DNA from: JACIWB01 sp038818725
GTDB taxonomy: Archaea; Thermoplasmatota; E2; UBA202; JdFR-43
Assembly: GCA_038818725.1 (NCBI GenBank)
Contig: JAWAYL010000004.1
Location: 1 to 53,501, forward strand
Direction: 5' to 3'
Length of the DNA stretch: 53,501 nt
Part shown: piece by piece, positions 8,610-18,007 of the stretch
How the letters are laid out: each line of letters starts with the position of its first letter
Position numbering within the stretch: position 1 is the first letter of the stretch
The notes under the pieces: model-generated
The model's database searches: none
Told to the model about the DNA's origin: nothing
Seen by the model: the letters and a program-made list of their open reading frames with translations, nothing else
Translations under genes and position numbers: made by a program

Positions 8610-9317
8610 AATAGTTATTACAAAGGCAATAAGGGCGACAATTGATATCGATATTAAATTTACATCGCTATTATTCAATATTGCATCAGATGAATTCATT
8701 GTCCCTTTACCTTTTGCTTGGAATGTTGCTCCTAAAAATGAATCAATATGGCAACCAACAATCCCTAAAAAAGCACATAAAAAAACATTGGATATGCTTA
8801 TTCCTAAAAGAAAATAGGCAGAAATTGAAATAATAAAAGCTCCAATAATTGCAATAATTTCTCCAAGCAAGGAAATTGCTCCGTTTGTGCCTGGTGAGAC
8901 TTTTTTTAAATTTATTATCATATATGCATTGTTTGAAAAAACTCCTATTTCAGAAGCCATTGTATCTGAGAGAGCCACTGATATTGAAGCAACAAATGGT
9001 ATGGAAAAGTCTGTATTTAAGTAAAAAGAAAATAATGCTATAAATGCAGGTATTATCCCATTTGCAATAACATTTGAAGCCTTTCTTGATTTTCTTTCAA
9101 GAAGCCTTCTTTTCTTAAAATTATGTCTATAGTGCGTTACAATTGCTCCAAAAACAAGAAAAATAAAAAGTAGAAAAAACCAGCCAAAACCTTTAGTAAG
9201 AATTATTGCTAAACCTATTGCAACTGCAGAAACTGCTCCTGTTAAATCAAGTATTCTTAAATAAAATGAAAGAATGCCAAATATAAAGCATATAAGAATT
9301 TTAAATAAAATGCTCAT
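8604..9317 (-). CDS. DUF92 family integral membrane protein
   Basis: 237 residues, almost entirely hydrophobic with six or seven predicted membrane segments. Family landmarks of DUF92 (TIGR00297) are visible: RKASNVIANG, ALSDTMASEIG, PGTNGAISLLGE and the C-terminal GCHIDSFLGATFQ and NNSDVNLIS. Plant VTE6, a member of this family, is a phytyl-phosphate kinase, so an isoprenoid-phosphate kinase role is possible; that is inference. The ATG overlaps the rtcB stop as ATGA, making it the third gene of an archease-rtcB-DUF92 operon. No functional link between a membrane lipid-type enzyme and RNA ligation is evident. Confidence 0.85.
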   Translation of the reverse strand: MSILFKILICFIFGILSFYLRILDLTGAVSAVAIGLAIILTKGFGWFFLLFIFLVFGAIVTHYRHNFKKRRLLERKSRKASNVIANGIIPAFIALFSFYLNTDFSIPFVASISVALSDTMASEIGVFSNNAYMIINLKKVSPGTNGAISLLGEIIAIIGAFIISISAYFLLGISISNVFLCAFLGIVGCHIDSFLGATFQAKGKGTMNSSDAILNNSDVNLISISIVALIAFVITIL

Positions 9318-10777
9318 CCTTTCACTACACCAAGCGGGACCATCCTTGCAACCTTCAATGATAAGCCTGCTCCATGAGTGGCATTTACAACCATGCTAAC
9401 ATCTTTGTATGCATCTGGACTTTCTTCTGCCATTACAACCATGCTCGCAGGATGTGCATATATTCCTTTTTCCTCAAGCATTCTTGCAATTTCTGGACCA
9501 CGCCATTTTCTTTTTGCCTCTTCTCTTGACATAACTCTCCCCGCTCCATGACATGTTGAGCCAAAAGCTTCTTCAGCTTTTTTTGTTCCTTTAAGCAAGT
9601 AGCTTTCGCTTCCCATATCTCCTGGAATTAAAACAGGTTGCCCAATGTTGCGATATTTTGCTGGTATATGCTCGCTATCTGGTCCAAATGAGCGTGTTGC
9701 ACCTTTCCTATGAACACATACCTTCATTCTTTTCCCATCAACTTCATGCTCTTCAATTTTTGCTATATTATGGCAAACATCATAAACTATTTTCATTCCC
9801 ATATCTTCCGCATCTTGCTTGAATATCTTTTCAAATGACTGGCGAACCCAATGCACAATCATCTGCCTGTTAGCCCATGCAAAATTTGCAGCGCATGCCA
9901 TTGCCTTAAAATATTGCTCTCCTTCCTTGCTTTTTAATGGGGCGCAAGCCAGCTGGCGGTCTGGCAGCTCTATCTTATATTTTTTAACCGCTTGTTCAAG
10001 CACATGAAGATAATCAGTGCATATCTGATGACCGCAACCTCTTGAGCCTGTATGAATCATTACAACAATTTGATTTTTCTCAATTCCATAAACTTTTGCT
10101 GCATTTTCATCAAATATTTCCTCGACTCTCTGAATTTCAAGGAAGTGATTTCCGGCTCCAAGTGAACCAACTTGGGACATGCCTCTTTCCTTTGCCTTCT
10201 CAGAAACTGCCTCGCTGCTTGCCTCCTTCATGCATCCATTTTCTTCTAAATACTCTAAATCTTCTTCCCATCCATAGCCATGTTCAACTGCCCATTTTGC
10301 TCCCATTTCTAAAACTTCATCAAGTTGAGCCCTGTTAAGCTTTACTTTTGCCTCACTTCCTACTCCTGAAGGAATATTTTTAAATAGCTCGTCAGTCAGT
10401 TCTTTTATTATGTTTCTGTTTATCTGCTCAAACTTAATATTTGTTCTCACCAGCCTAACACCACAGTTTATATCAAAGCCAACGCCTCCAGGAGAAATTA
10501 CTCCTTCTTCATATTCAGTTGCAGCCACCCCTCCTATCGGAAAGCCATAGCCCCAATGTATATCGGGCATTGCAAGAGATTTTCCAACTATGCCTGGCAA
10601 TGTTGCAACATTTGCAGTTTGCTCCGGAGCATTATCTTTCCTTATGGAGGGAAGCATTTCAGGTAATGCATATATAAGCCCTGGAACTCTCATGTTGAGC
10701 TTTCCATCTATTCCTCTGTAGCTCTTTGGTATTTCATATCTGTAATCATCTATTTTATTTAATGGTCCATTCCACAT
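9314..10777 (-). CDS. rtcB: tRNA-splicing ligase RtcB (3'-phosphate/5'-OH RNA ligase)
   Basis: 487 residues, full length for the family and without a visible intein. Metal ligands lie in FDINCGVRL (Asp102, Cys105), GAGNHF (209-212) and IHTGSRGCGH; the guanylylated histidine is His410 in TCHGAGR. RtcB uses GTP and Mn to join tRNA exon halves bearing 2',3'-cyclic phosphate and 5'-OH ends. It follows the archease gene by 8 bp on the same strand, which fits archease's known role as RtcB activator. The tRNA-splicing endonuclease that makes its substrates is also in this window (33.2-34.2 kb). Confidence 0.96.
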   Translation of the reverse strand: MWNGPLNKIDDYRYEIPKSYRGIDGKLNMRVPGLIYALPEMLPSIRKDNAPEQTANVATLPGIVGKSLAMPDIHWGYGFPIGGVAATEYEEGVISPGGVGFDINCGVRLVRTNIKFEQINRNIIKELTDELFKNIPSGVGSEAKVKLNRAQLDEVLEMGAKWAVEHGYGWEEDLEYLEENGCMKEASSEAVSEKAKERGMSQVGSLGAGNHFLEIQRVEEIFDENAAKVYGIEKNQIVVMIHTGSRGCGHQICTDYLHVLEQAVKKYKIELPDRQLACAPLKSKEGEQYFKAMACAANFAWANRQMIVHWVRQSFEKIFKQDAEDMGMKIVYDVCHNIAKIEEHEVDGKRMKVCVHRKGATRSFGPDSEHIPAKYRNIGQPVLIPGDMGSESYLLKGTKKAEEAFGSTCHGAGRVMSREEAKRKWRGPEIARMLEEKGIYAHPASMVVMAEESPDAYKDVSMVVNATHGAGLSLKVARMVPLGVVKG

Positions 10778-10785
10778 TTTCTCAC

Positions 10786-11193
10786 CTATATATCAAACAA
10801 TACCTTAATAACAAAGCCTTTTTTATTTCTTTTTATCTCAAGCATATGATATGCTACACCTTTTATTTCAATTCCATATCCATGCTTTTCCCTATCATAT
10901 TTTTCTCCATATGCAATTGCTTGCAATTTATTATTTATCTCTACCTTGAAGTCGCCAAAAACAAGTTTTTCAACATCATGCAAATAAATAAGTTCCGAGA
11001 GCCAATCAACTAGAAGCATTTCATCATCCCCTTCCTTTTTTATTTCAATTCTTTTTTCAATTTTCCCCTCAATTTTCCCTTTATTTGTTATTATTGAGAA
11101 CATTCCTCTTGCTGCATTCTCAAATGCTTCTTCAAGATTTTTCCCATATGCTTCTATTCCAATATCAGCGGTATGCTCAATTATTCTGTACAT
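10786..11193 (-). CDS. Archease (RtcB activator)
   Basis: 135 residues with the family N-terminus YRIIEHTADIGIEAYG and the conserved EMLLVDWLSELIYLHD segment, including acidic residues that bind metal. Archease speeds guanylylation of RtcB and widens its nucleotide use. It is the first gene of the archease-rtcB-DUF92 operon. A TATA-like box at 11213-11222 is centred 24 bp before the ATG, so translation likely begins at the first base of the message. Confidence 0.95.
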   Translation of the reverse strand: MYRIIEHTADIGIEAYGKNLEEAFENAARGMFSIITNKGKIEGKIEKRIEIKKEGDDEMLLVDWLSELIYLHDVEKLVFGDFKVEINNKLQAIAYGEKYDREKHGYGIEIKGVAYHMLEIKRNKKGFVIKVLFDI

Positions 11194-11212
11194 ATTTAAT
11201 AAGTGAGAAGAA

Positions 11213-11222
11213 TTATAAATAT
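11213..11222 (-). promoter_or_regulatory. TATA-like box for archease-rtcB operon
   Basis: TTATAAATAT is centred 24 bp from the archease ATG. It is one of two oppositely directed promoters in the 229-bp spacer between archease and lhr. Confidence 0.55.
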
Positions 11223-11226
11223 ATTG

Positions 11227-11278
11227 GGGGAAGGTAAAAAAGAATTAAAACATGTGGAGGCTATTCTAACCCTTCCCC
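11227..11278. repeat. G/C-rich 8-bp inverted repeat in archease-lhr spacer
   Basis: GGGGAAGG at 11227-11234 is exactly complementary to CCTTCCCC at 11271-11278, with a 36-base A/T-rich loop. These are the most G/C-dense bases of the spacer. It lies just upstream of the archease TATA box and could be an operator or the stem of a small RNA. A chance match is not excluded. Confidence 0.35.
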
Positions 11279-11393
11279 TCATAAATATTATAGAATTTAT
11301 TTTTAAATTTTTCGGATTTTTTGGGGTTAATAAAAAATCAAAATAAATATTGCTTACTTTTTATGCAACCAACCCTCTTGAAATAGCACTAAA

Positions 11394-11403
11394 TTATATA
11401 AAT
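11394..11403 (+). promoter_or_regulatory. TATA-like box for lhr
   Basis: TTATATAAAT is centred 24-25 bp before the GTG at 11423, the leaderless spacing seen across the window. Confidence 0.55.
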
Positions 11404-11422
11404 AAGTTATCTTCTAATTATT

Positions 11423-14029
11423 GTGCTTGATGAAAGAATAATTGAAGGAATAAAAGAGCTCGGATTCAAAAAATTAACCCTGGCACAGATAAAAGCAATT
11501 CCCCATATATTGAAAGGAAGAAATTGTCTTATAATAGCTCCAACTGGTTTAGGAAAAACAGAAGCAGCGTTAATTCCAGTATTTCATTTATTAACAAGAG
11601 AAAAAAGAGAAGGAATAAGTATTCTTTATATAACCCCATTAAGAGCTCTAAATCGCGATTTGCTGAAAAGAACAATTTTATGGAGTAAAAAACTCGGAAT
11701 AAAAATATCAGTGCGCCATGGGGATACGCCAGCCAGTGAGAGAAGGGCGCAAACAATAAAGCCGCCAGATATGCTTATTACAACCCCAGAAACTATTCAA
11801 ATTCTTCTTGTGAGTAAAAAAATGAGAGAAAAAATGAGAAACGTTAAATGGGTAATAATAGATGAAGTACATGAATTGATGGATGAAAGAGGAGCACAAC
11901 TCACCGTAGCGCTTGAGAGATTGAAAGAGATTGCCAACGATTTTCAAAGAATTGCTATTTCTGCAACAGTTGGAAATCCTGAAGAAGTTGCAAAAGTTTT
12001 TTGCAGTGAAAAATATGAAATAATAAATGCGATGGAGGAAAAGAAAATTGAAATAGATGTTGAAATGCCTAATATAAATTTTGATGAGGAGGATATAAGA
12101 GTAATTATGAATAAAATTAAAGAAGAAATAGATTCTCATAGAGCAACTCTTTTATTTGTAAATACTCGTGACTCAGCGGAAGTGCTTGCATCAATGCTTT
12201 ATGAACTAGGAGCAAATATAGAAATACATCATGGTTCTCTTTCAAAAGAAGTAAGAATAGAGGCAGAGGAAAAATTTAAAAGAGGTGAGATAAAATCTCT
12301 TGTATGCACTTCCTCGCTTGAGCTTGGCATAGACATAGGGCATGCGGATTTTGTAATACAATATAATTCCCCTCGCCAGGTAAATAGAATTCTTCAGAGG
12401 GTTGGAAGAAGCGGACATGGAGTTGGTAAAATATCGAGGGGTAAAATTATTGCAACAAATAGTGAAGAATATGAAGAAGCGCTTGTAATTTCAAAAAGAG
12501 CAATTGAAAATAAAATAGAAGAATTAAAGATGAGAAAAAATCCTCTAATAGTTTTAGCAAATCAGTTAATAGCAATGGCTGTTGAATATGGCGAGCTATC
12601 TGAAGAAAAGGCTTATGAAATAATAAAGAGAGCATATCCATTTAGAGAATTAAGTAAAGAGTTGTTCAGAGATGTTTTAAATCAGTTAGCAAAGCAAGGA
12701 GTAGTAATATATAGAGATGGTTTAATAAAAAGAAGAAGAAAATCTCTATTTTATTTTATAGCAAATATATCAATGATTCATGATGAAAAAAGTTATGATG
12801 TTATAGATGCTTCTTCAAATAAAAAGATTGGAAAACTTGATGAAAGTTTTGTGAGCAATTATTGCTGCAATGGCTTCAGGTTCATAATGAAGGGAAGAGC
12901 ATGGGAAGTTGTAAATATAGAAAAAGATGTTTATGTAATACCTTCTTCAAAAACAGATATTGTTCCAGATTGGACCGGAGAAGAAATACCTGTTCCTTTT
13001 GAAATAGCAATGGAAGTTGGAAGGCTGCGCAGGCTCGTGGAAGAAGGAAAGATAAAGGATAGGATTGTTGAAGAAGAAATTGATAGGCAAAAAAGAAGCA
13101 GGTTTTTAATGCCAAATGATAGGATAATAACAATAGAGAAAGAAGGAGAGGAGGTATATATAAATACCCATTTTGGAACAAAAGTAAATGAAACTTTAAG
13201 CAGGATAATTGGAGCATTGATATCTCAAAAAAAGGGGGAATCTGTTATCACAGGGAGCGATGCGTATAGAATTTATTTTAAAAATTGCAAGATGAGAAGT
13301 GAGGAAATAAAGGAAATTATTTTAAAAATCCCTCCAAAAAGCATTGAGACTTTTATCAAAATAATTCTTAAAAATAGCTCATTTATAAAATGGGAAATGG
13401 TAAAAGTTGCAAGAAAATTTGGGTTGATTGAAAAAGATGCAAGTTATGATAAAATTTTTATTGAAAAGTTAATTGATATTTTTGAAGGAACTCCTTTTAT
13501 GAAAGAAGTTATAGATAAAACCATATGGGATAGAATGGATATAGAAAATACTGAAAAGGCTATTGAAATGATAAGAAAAGGAGAAATAAAGTTAGTTATT
13601 CAGAATATATCTCCAATTACAATGTATAGCAAAATAGGAAGAGAAGGATTTATAAAACCGTCAATTGATAAGTCAATCATTGAAGCATTAAGAAAAAGAC
13701 TTGAAGAAACAAGAATAAAAATTTTTTGTATTAATTGCTCAAACTCTTTTGAAACAAGAGTTTATCGCTCTCCAACAACTTGTCCAAAATGCTCATCAAA
13801 AATGATCGCGGTATTAAAAAGAGATTTAAAAGATAAGAAATCTCTAATTAAGAATGCTTCACTTGTTGCTGAATATGGAAAAAAAGCAATTCTTGTGATG
13901 GCTGGCTATGGAATAGGCGCTGATACAGCAGCGAGAATACTCGCCCTGCAAAAAGATGGGGATGAGTTACTTAAAGAAATATTAAAAGCGGAAATTACAT
14001 ATGCAAGAACAAAAAAGTTCTGGGCATAA
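11423..14029 (+). CDS. lhr: Lhr-type superfamily 2 DNA/RNA helicase
   Basis: 868 residues from a GTG start. Motif I APTGLGKT is at residues 39-46, the DEVH box at 147-150, and SAT at about 180. A helicase C domain with LVCTSSLELGIDIG and QRVGRSGH follows. After the RecA pair come the Lhr winged-helix and DUF1998-like regions, then a zinc ribbon (CINC...CPKC) near residues 770-795 and a C-terminal helical tail. Lhr helicases unwind branched DNA and RNA:DNA hybrids in repair. The next gene, mcm, has its own TATA-like box overlapping the lhr stop, so lhr is probably transcribed alone. Confidence 0.9.
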   Translation: MLDERIIEGIKELGFKKLTLAQIKAIPHILKGRNCLIIAPTGLGKTEAALIPVFHLLTREKREGISILYITPLRALNRDLLKRTILWSKKLGIKISVRHGDTPASERRAQTIKPPDMLITTPETIQILLVSKKMREKMRNVKWVIIDEVHELMDERGAQLTVALERLKEIANDFQRIAISATVGNPEEVAKVFCSEKYEIINAMEEKKIEIDVEMPNINFDEEDIRVIMNKIKEEIDSHRATLLFVNTRDSAEVLASMLYELGANIEIHHGSLSKEVRIEAEEKFKRGEIKSLVCTSSLELGIDIGHADFVIQYNSPRQVNRILQRVGRSGHGVGKISRGKIIATNSEEYEEALVISKRAIENKIEELKMRKNPLIVLANQLIAMAVEYGELSEEKAYEIIKRAYPFRELSKELFRDVLNQLAKQGVVIYRDGLIKRRRKSLFYFIANISMIHDEKSYDVIDASSNKKIGKLDESFVSNYCCNGFRFIMKGRAWEVVNIEKDVYVIPSSKTDIVPDWTGEEIPVPFEIAMEVGRLRRLVEEGKIKDRIVEEEIDRQKRSRFLMPNDRIITIEKEGEEVYINTHFGTKVNETLSRIIGALISQKKGESVITGSDAYRIYFKNCKMRSEEIKEIILKIPPKSIETFIKIILKNSSFIKWEMVKVARKFGLIEKDASYDKIFIEKLIDIFEGTPFMKEVIDKTIWDRMDIENTEKAIEMIRKGEIKLVIQNISPITMYSKIGREGFIKPSIDKSIIEALRKRLEETRIKIFCINCSNSFETRVYRSPTTCPKCSSKMIAVLKRDLKDKKSLIKNASLVAEYGKKAILVMAGYGIGADTAARILALQKDGDELLKEILKAEITYARTKKFWA

Positions 14030-14031
14030 AC

Positions 14032-14040
14032 ATTTATAAG
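14032..14040 (+). promoter_or_regulatory. TATA-like box for mcm
   Basis: ATTTATAAG, starting just after the lhr stop codon, is centred about 23 bp from the mcm GTG at 14059. Confidence 0.5.
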
Positions 14041-14058
14041 CATAATTGTTTTAATTTT

Positions 14059-16122
14059 GTGGCTATAATAAATTTAGAAAGTCTAATCGAGAAATGGGAA
14101 AGATTTTTTTATGATTACTATAAAGAAGAAATTGAGGAAGCATCTCTTCACTATCCAGAAAAGAAAAGCTTATTTCTCGATTACTGGCGGCTTGATAAAT
14201 ACGAGCCAGAACTCGCTGAATATTTACTCGAAAATCCTTATCGAAGCATTTATTGTGCAGAAGAAGCTCTGAGTAGGATTGATATAATAGATGATGCAAA
14301 ACTCCATTTCAGAGTGAAAAATCTTCCAGAAACAAAAAAAATAGAAATAAGAAATTTAAGAGCTCAACATCTTGGAAAATTTATATCTGTTGACGGACTT
14401 GTTAAAAAAGTTACTGAAGTAAGACCAAAACTTGAGGATGCGGTTTTTCAATGCCAGAAATGTGGAGCGATAATAAAAGTTCCACAGGAAGAAAATATTG
14501 TTATTGAGCCATTAGAATGCTACAAAGACCAAGGAGGATGTGGAAGAAAATCATCTTTTAAGCTTTTAACTGAAAAATCTCGCTTTATTGATGCTCAAAA
14601 AATAGAGCTCCAGGAAAGCCCAGAAGGGCTTAGAGGAGGCGCCCAGCCAATGAGGCTTGTTGTATATCTTGATGATGATCTAGTTGGACAGATTGTTCCT
14701 GGGGATAGAATAAGTGTAAATGGTATTTTAAGGGTGCAGGCAAGGAGAAGCGGTAGGATAAAATTTTCTGAGTTTAATAGAGTTATGGATGCAAATAGCA
14801 TCGAAATTAAGGAACAGGCATTTGAGGAAATTCAGATAAGTGAAGAAGATGAAAAGCGTATAGAAGAGGTGAGTAAAGATCCGCTCCTTGTGCCAAAAAT
14901 AGTCGCATCTATTGCTCCGACAATTTATAGTTTAGAAATGGAAAAAGAAGCATTAGCTTTGCAGCTGTTTGGAGGAGTTCCAAAAATAATGCCCGATGGA
15001 ACAAGAATAAGAGGAGATATCCATATTTTGCTTGTTGGCGATCCCGGCACCGCAAAAAGCCAGCTGTTGCGATATATTTCAGAACTTGCTCCTCGTAGCA
15101 TCTATACTTCTGGAAAATCAAGCAGTGCAGCTGGACTCACTGCAAGTGCTGTAAAAAGCGATGAATTTGGTGAAGGAAACTGGACACTTGAGGCGGGGGC
15201 TCTTGTGTTAGCTGATTTAGGTATAGCTTGTGTTGATGAACTTGATAAAATGTCTCCAAAAGATAGAGAAGCTTTACATCAGGCGATGGAACAGCAGGAA
15301 ATAAGTGTTGCAAAAGCAGGTATAAATGCAACATTAAAGGCGAGGTGTGCCTTACTGGGCGCCGCCAATCCAAAACTTGGAAGATTTGATGAGGCAATTC
15401 CTATTGCTGATCAAATAAACATTCCTCCAACCCTTCTTTCAAGATTCGATTTAATTTTTCCTCTAACTGATAAGCCAGATAAAATAAGAGATGAGGAAAT
15501 GGCAACTCATATATTAGAAGCGCATAAATATGGGGAAAGATTGCAAAAGGAAAAAAATCTGGAAATAGAGAAAATGAAACCATTTTTTGAGCCAGAATTT
15601 CTGCGAAAATATGTTGCATATGCAAAAAGAAATGTGTTTCCAGAAATGACTGTTGAGGCAATGGAAAAAATTAAAAAATATTATGTAGAAATGAGGGCAA
15701 AATCAAGAGAAATAATACCATTCACTCCTCGCCAGCTCGAGGCATTTATAAGAATAGCTGAGGCATCTGCAAGGATGCGTCTCTCAAATGTTGTAACTGA
15801 AGAAGATGCAGAAAGAGCAATAAGAATTGTGGAATATTTCCTTACAAAAGTAGGGCTTGAAAAAGAATTTGAAATGTTTAATATTGATAGAATTGCAACA
15901 GGCATATCGAAAAGCCAGAAGGATAAAATGGTTATTCTTACAGAAATAATAAGGGATATATGTAGGGAAAGTGGTTCATCTGCGAGTGTTGAAGAGATAG
16001 TTGCGAGAGCAGTTGAATATGGGATGGATAGAGAAACGGTTGAAAGTTTAATTGCAAAAATGAGGAGGGAAGGAATAATATATGAGCCAAAAAATGGGAG
16101 ATATAGGGTCACAAATGAATAA
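14059..16122 (+). CDS. mcm: Replicative minichromosome maintenance (MCM) helicase
   Basis: 687 residues, normal for archaeal MCM. The N-terminal domain has a zinc site (Cys132, Cys135, Cys154, Cys161) and the OB fold. The AAA+ core carries Walker A GDPGTAKS (327-334), Walker B VDELDKM (392-398), sensor GAANPK and arginine finger LLSRFD. The last roughly 70 residues form a winged helix. No intein is present. The GTG start is leaderless by its TATA spacing. The gene heads a unit with DUF424, nmd3 and a HAD hydrolase, each overlapping or abutting the next. It is the replicative hexameric helicase. Confidence 0.96.
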   Translation: MAIINLESLIEKWERFFYDYYKEEIEEASLHYPEKKSLFLDYWRLDKYEPELAEYLLENPYRSIYCAEEALSRIDIIDDAKLHFRVKNLPETKKIEIRNLRAQHLGKFISVDGLVKKVTEVRPKLEDAVFQCQKCGAIIKVPQEENIVIEPLECYKDQGGCGRKSSFKLLTEKSRFIDAQKIELQESPEGLRGGAQPMRLVVYLDDDLVGQIVPGDRISVNGILRVQARRSGRIKFSEFNRVMDANSIEIKEQAFEEIQISEEDEKRIEEVSKDPLLVPKIVASIAPTIYSLEMEKEALALQLFGGVPKIMPDGTRIRGDIHILLVGDPGTAKSQLLRYISELAPRSIYTSGKSSSAAGLTASAVKSDEFGEGNWTLEAGALVLADLGIACVDELDKMSPKDREALHQAMEQQEISVAKAGINATLKARCALLGAANPKLGRFDEAIPIADQINIPPTLLSRFDLIFPLTDKPDKIRDEEMATHILEAHKYGERLQKEKNLEIEKMKPFFEPEFLRKYVAYAKRNVFPEMTVEAMEKIKKYYVEMRAKSREIIPFTPRQLEAFIRIAEASARMRLSNVVTEEDAERAIRIVEYFLTKVGLEKEFEMFNIDRIATGISKSQKDKMVILTEIIRDICRESGSSASVEEIVARAVEYGMDRETVESLIAKMRREGIIYEPKNGRYRVTNE

Positions 16123-16414
16123 TATTTCCATGAAAATATATAGAGTAGGAAATGATGTTCTTGTTGCTGCATGTGACACTGAACTTTTAGGAAAAACTCT
16201 CAGAGATAATGATATAGAATTCAAAGTCTCTGAAAAGTTTTACAAAGATATTATAGGAGATGAAGAGCTATTAAAGAAAAATTTAAGTTTGGCTACAATA
16301 GGAAATCTTGTAGGGGAAAGGTGTGTAAAATGTGCTATTGAAATGGGTCTTGTTGAACCAGAAAATATTATAAGGATTAATGGTATTCCTCATGCTCAAT
16401 TTGTTGTAATTTAA
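16115..16414 (+). CDS. DUF424 family protein
   Basis: About 99 residues from ATG 16115, which overlaps the mcm stop by 8 bp; an ATG at 16130 (94 residues) is an alternative. Core features of DUF424 are MKIYRVGNDVLVAACD, the LVGERCVKCAIEMG stretch and the terminal GIPHAQFVVI. The family is archaeal and uncharacterised; two closely spaced cysteines hint at metal binding or redox sensitivity. Its place between the replicative helicase and the ribosome-export-like NMD3 gene suggests an information-processing role, but that is only context. Confidence 0.8.
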   Translation: MNNISMKIYRVGNDVLVAACDTELLGKTLRDNDIEFKVSEKFYKDIIGDEELLKKNLSLATIGNLVGERCVKCAIEMGLVEPENIIRINGIPHAQFVVI

Positions 16415-16415
16415 G

Positions 16416-17360
16416 ATGTTCTGCGTTGAATGTGGTAAGGAAGGAAAGACATACAATGGCTTGTGTCTTGATTGCTATTTGAAAAAAGAGTTGATAAGAA
16501 TACCTGATGAGGTAAAAATAACCTTTTGTAAGGGATGCGATGCTTACAAAATAAAGGATAAATGGCTTAGAGGAAATTTCAATGAAGATTTGGAAGATTA
16601 TATAAGAAAGAACATAGAAGCAAATATATTTTTTGAAATTGAATTGGAGGATAATTTAGTGATATGCAGGGGTTTTTTTGAAGGAAAAGAAATTTTGAAA
16701 GAAAAGGAAATAAAGATAAAAATAAAAGAAGGTTTATGCAATCAGTGCTCTTTATTTAGAGGAGGCTATTATGAGGCAGTTTTACAGATAAGGGGGGCTG
16801 ATGAAAAAGAGAAAAAAATTATAGATGAATTTATTAAAAGAAATGTTGAGACTAAAAAAACATTTATATCAAAAAAATTAAGGGTAAGAGGAGGTATAGA
16901 TTATTATATAGGAAATAAGAAAGTTGCATCGAATATAGCAAAGGAATTAAAGGAAGAATTTAATGCAGAATATATTTTTTCATCCTCTCTTTTTGGAGTA
17001 AAAAACGGAAAGAGGGTTTATAGAGATACACATCTTATAAGATTGCCGGAATATAAAGTAAATGATTTCATAAATTTTGAGGGCAATTTATATAGAATAG
17101 TCTCAATAGGTAAAAGAATAGAAATTGAGGGAATAAATGGAGAAAAAAGAATAATATATAGAAATGAAATAAGATTTGCTAATAAAGTCGATGTAAATAA
17201 AAGAAAAGGTATATTAGTGCATGAAGATGAAAATGGCATTTATGTAATGGATGAGAAAACTTATAGAACAATTTTCTTTAATAAACCAAAAAATTGGGAA
17301 AAAGGAAAAGAAATAAAAATATTTGAATGGGAAGGAAATTTCTATTTGTTGATAGAATGA
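16416..17360 (+). CDS. NMD3-family 60S/50S-associated zinc protein
   Basis: 314 residues. Four CxxC pairs are visible: CVEC, CLDC, CKGC and, about 100 residues on, CNQC. These are the treble-clef zinc sites of NMD3. The middle holds the duplicated alpha/beta domain and the C-terminus an SH3/OB-like beta region. Eukaryotic NMD3 is an adaptor for nuclear export of the large ribosomal subunit. Archaea have no nucleus, so a role in large-subunit assembly is inferred. The ATG follows the DUF424 stop by one base and its own stop overlaps the HAD start, so it sits mid-operon. Confidence 0.88.
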   Translation: MFCVECGKEGKTYNGLCLDCYLKKELIRIPDEVKITFCKGCDAYKIKDKWLRGNFNEDLEDYIRKNIEANIFFEIELEDNLVICRGFFEGKEILKEKEIKIKIKEGLCNQCSLFRGGYYEAVLQIRGADEKEKKIIDEFIKRNVETKKTFISKKLRVRGGIDYYIGNKKVASNIAKELKEEFNAEYIFSSSLFGVKNGKRVYRDTHLIRLPEYKVNDFINFEGNLYRIVSIGKRIEIEGINGEKRIIYRNEIRFANKVDVNKRKGILVHEDENGIYVMDEKTYRTIFFNKPKNWEKGKEIKIFEWEGNFYLLIE

Positions 17361-17992
17361 AAGTGATATCATTTGATTTAGATGGAACACTTGTATCAAC
17401 AGATTATGTAGATGCAGTATGGCTTGAAAAGATTCCCCAGATATATTCTAATAGGTATGGCATTTCATTTCAAGAAGCAAGAGAATATGTTGAGAAAGAA
17501 TATTTAAAAGTTGGTCCTGAAGCACTAGAATGGTATGACCTCGATTATTGGATAAAAAAATTTAATTTGGGCATTAAATCAGAGGATATTCTTAAAAGTT
17601 GCGTAGAAAAATTATATCTCTATCCAGATGCCTCCACAATTCTTAAAAAATTTAGCAAAAAATATGAATTAATAATGATTTCAAATGCATCACGCCAGTT
17701 TATAGAAGTAGAGACAAGTTTTCTTGGAATTAAAAAATATTTCCGAAGAATATTTTCATCAGTTAGTGATTTCAAAAAAACAAAAAAAGACGAAGAAGTT
17801 TATAAAAAAGTATGCAATATTTTAGGTAAAAATAGCAACGAAATATTTCATGTCGGCGATAACTACGAATTTGATTATATTGTTCCATCAAAAGTTGGTA
17901 TAAAAGCATTTTATCTTGATAGAAAAGAAAACATGGATGGGGAGAATGTAATTAAAAATCTTTTAGAGTTGGAAGAAAAAATAAATTTTTAA
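17357..17992 (+). CDS. HAD-superfamily hydrolase
   Basis: About 211 residues. Motif I is DLDGTL, with nucleophile Asp7 and acid/base Asp9; motif II is MISNAS; the lysine and motif IV are seen in KKDEEVYKKV and HVGDNYEFD. A helical cap lies between motifs I and II. The ATG at 17357 forms an ATGA overlap with the nmd3 stop and starts right at the DxD strand. An earlier in-frame ATG at 17327 lies deep inside nmd3. It is probably a small-molecule phosphatase; the substrate is not predictable. Confidence 0.85.
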   Translation: MKVISFDLDGTLVSTDYVDAVWLEKIPQIYSNRYGISFQEAREYVEKEYLKVGPEALEWYDLDYWIKKFNLGIKSEDILKSCVEKLYLYPDASTILKKFSKKYELIMISNASRQFIEVETSFLGIKKYFRRIFSSVSDFKKTKKDEEVYKKVCNILGKNSNEIFHVGDNYEFDYIVPSKVGIKAFYLDRKENMDGENVIKNLLELEEKINF

Positions 17993-18007
17993 AACATATT
18001 ATTAACT

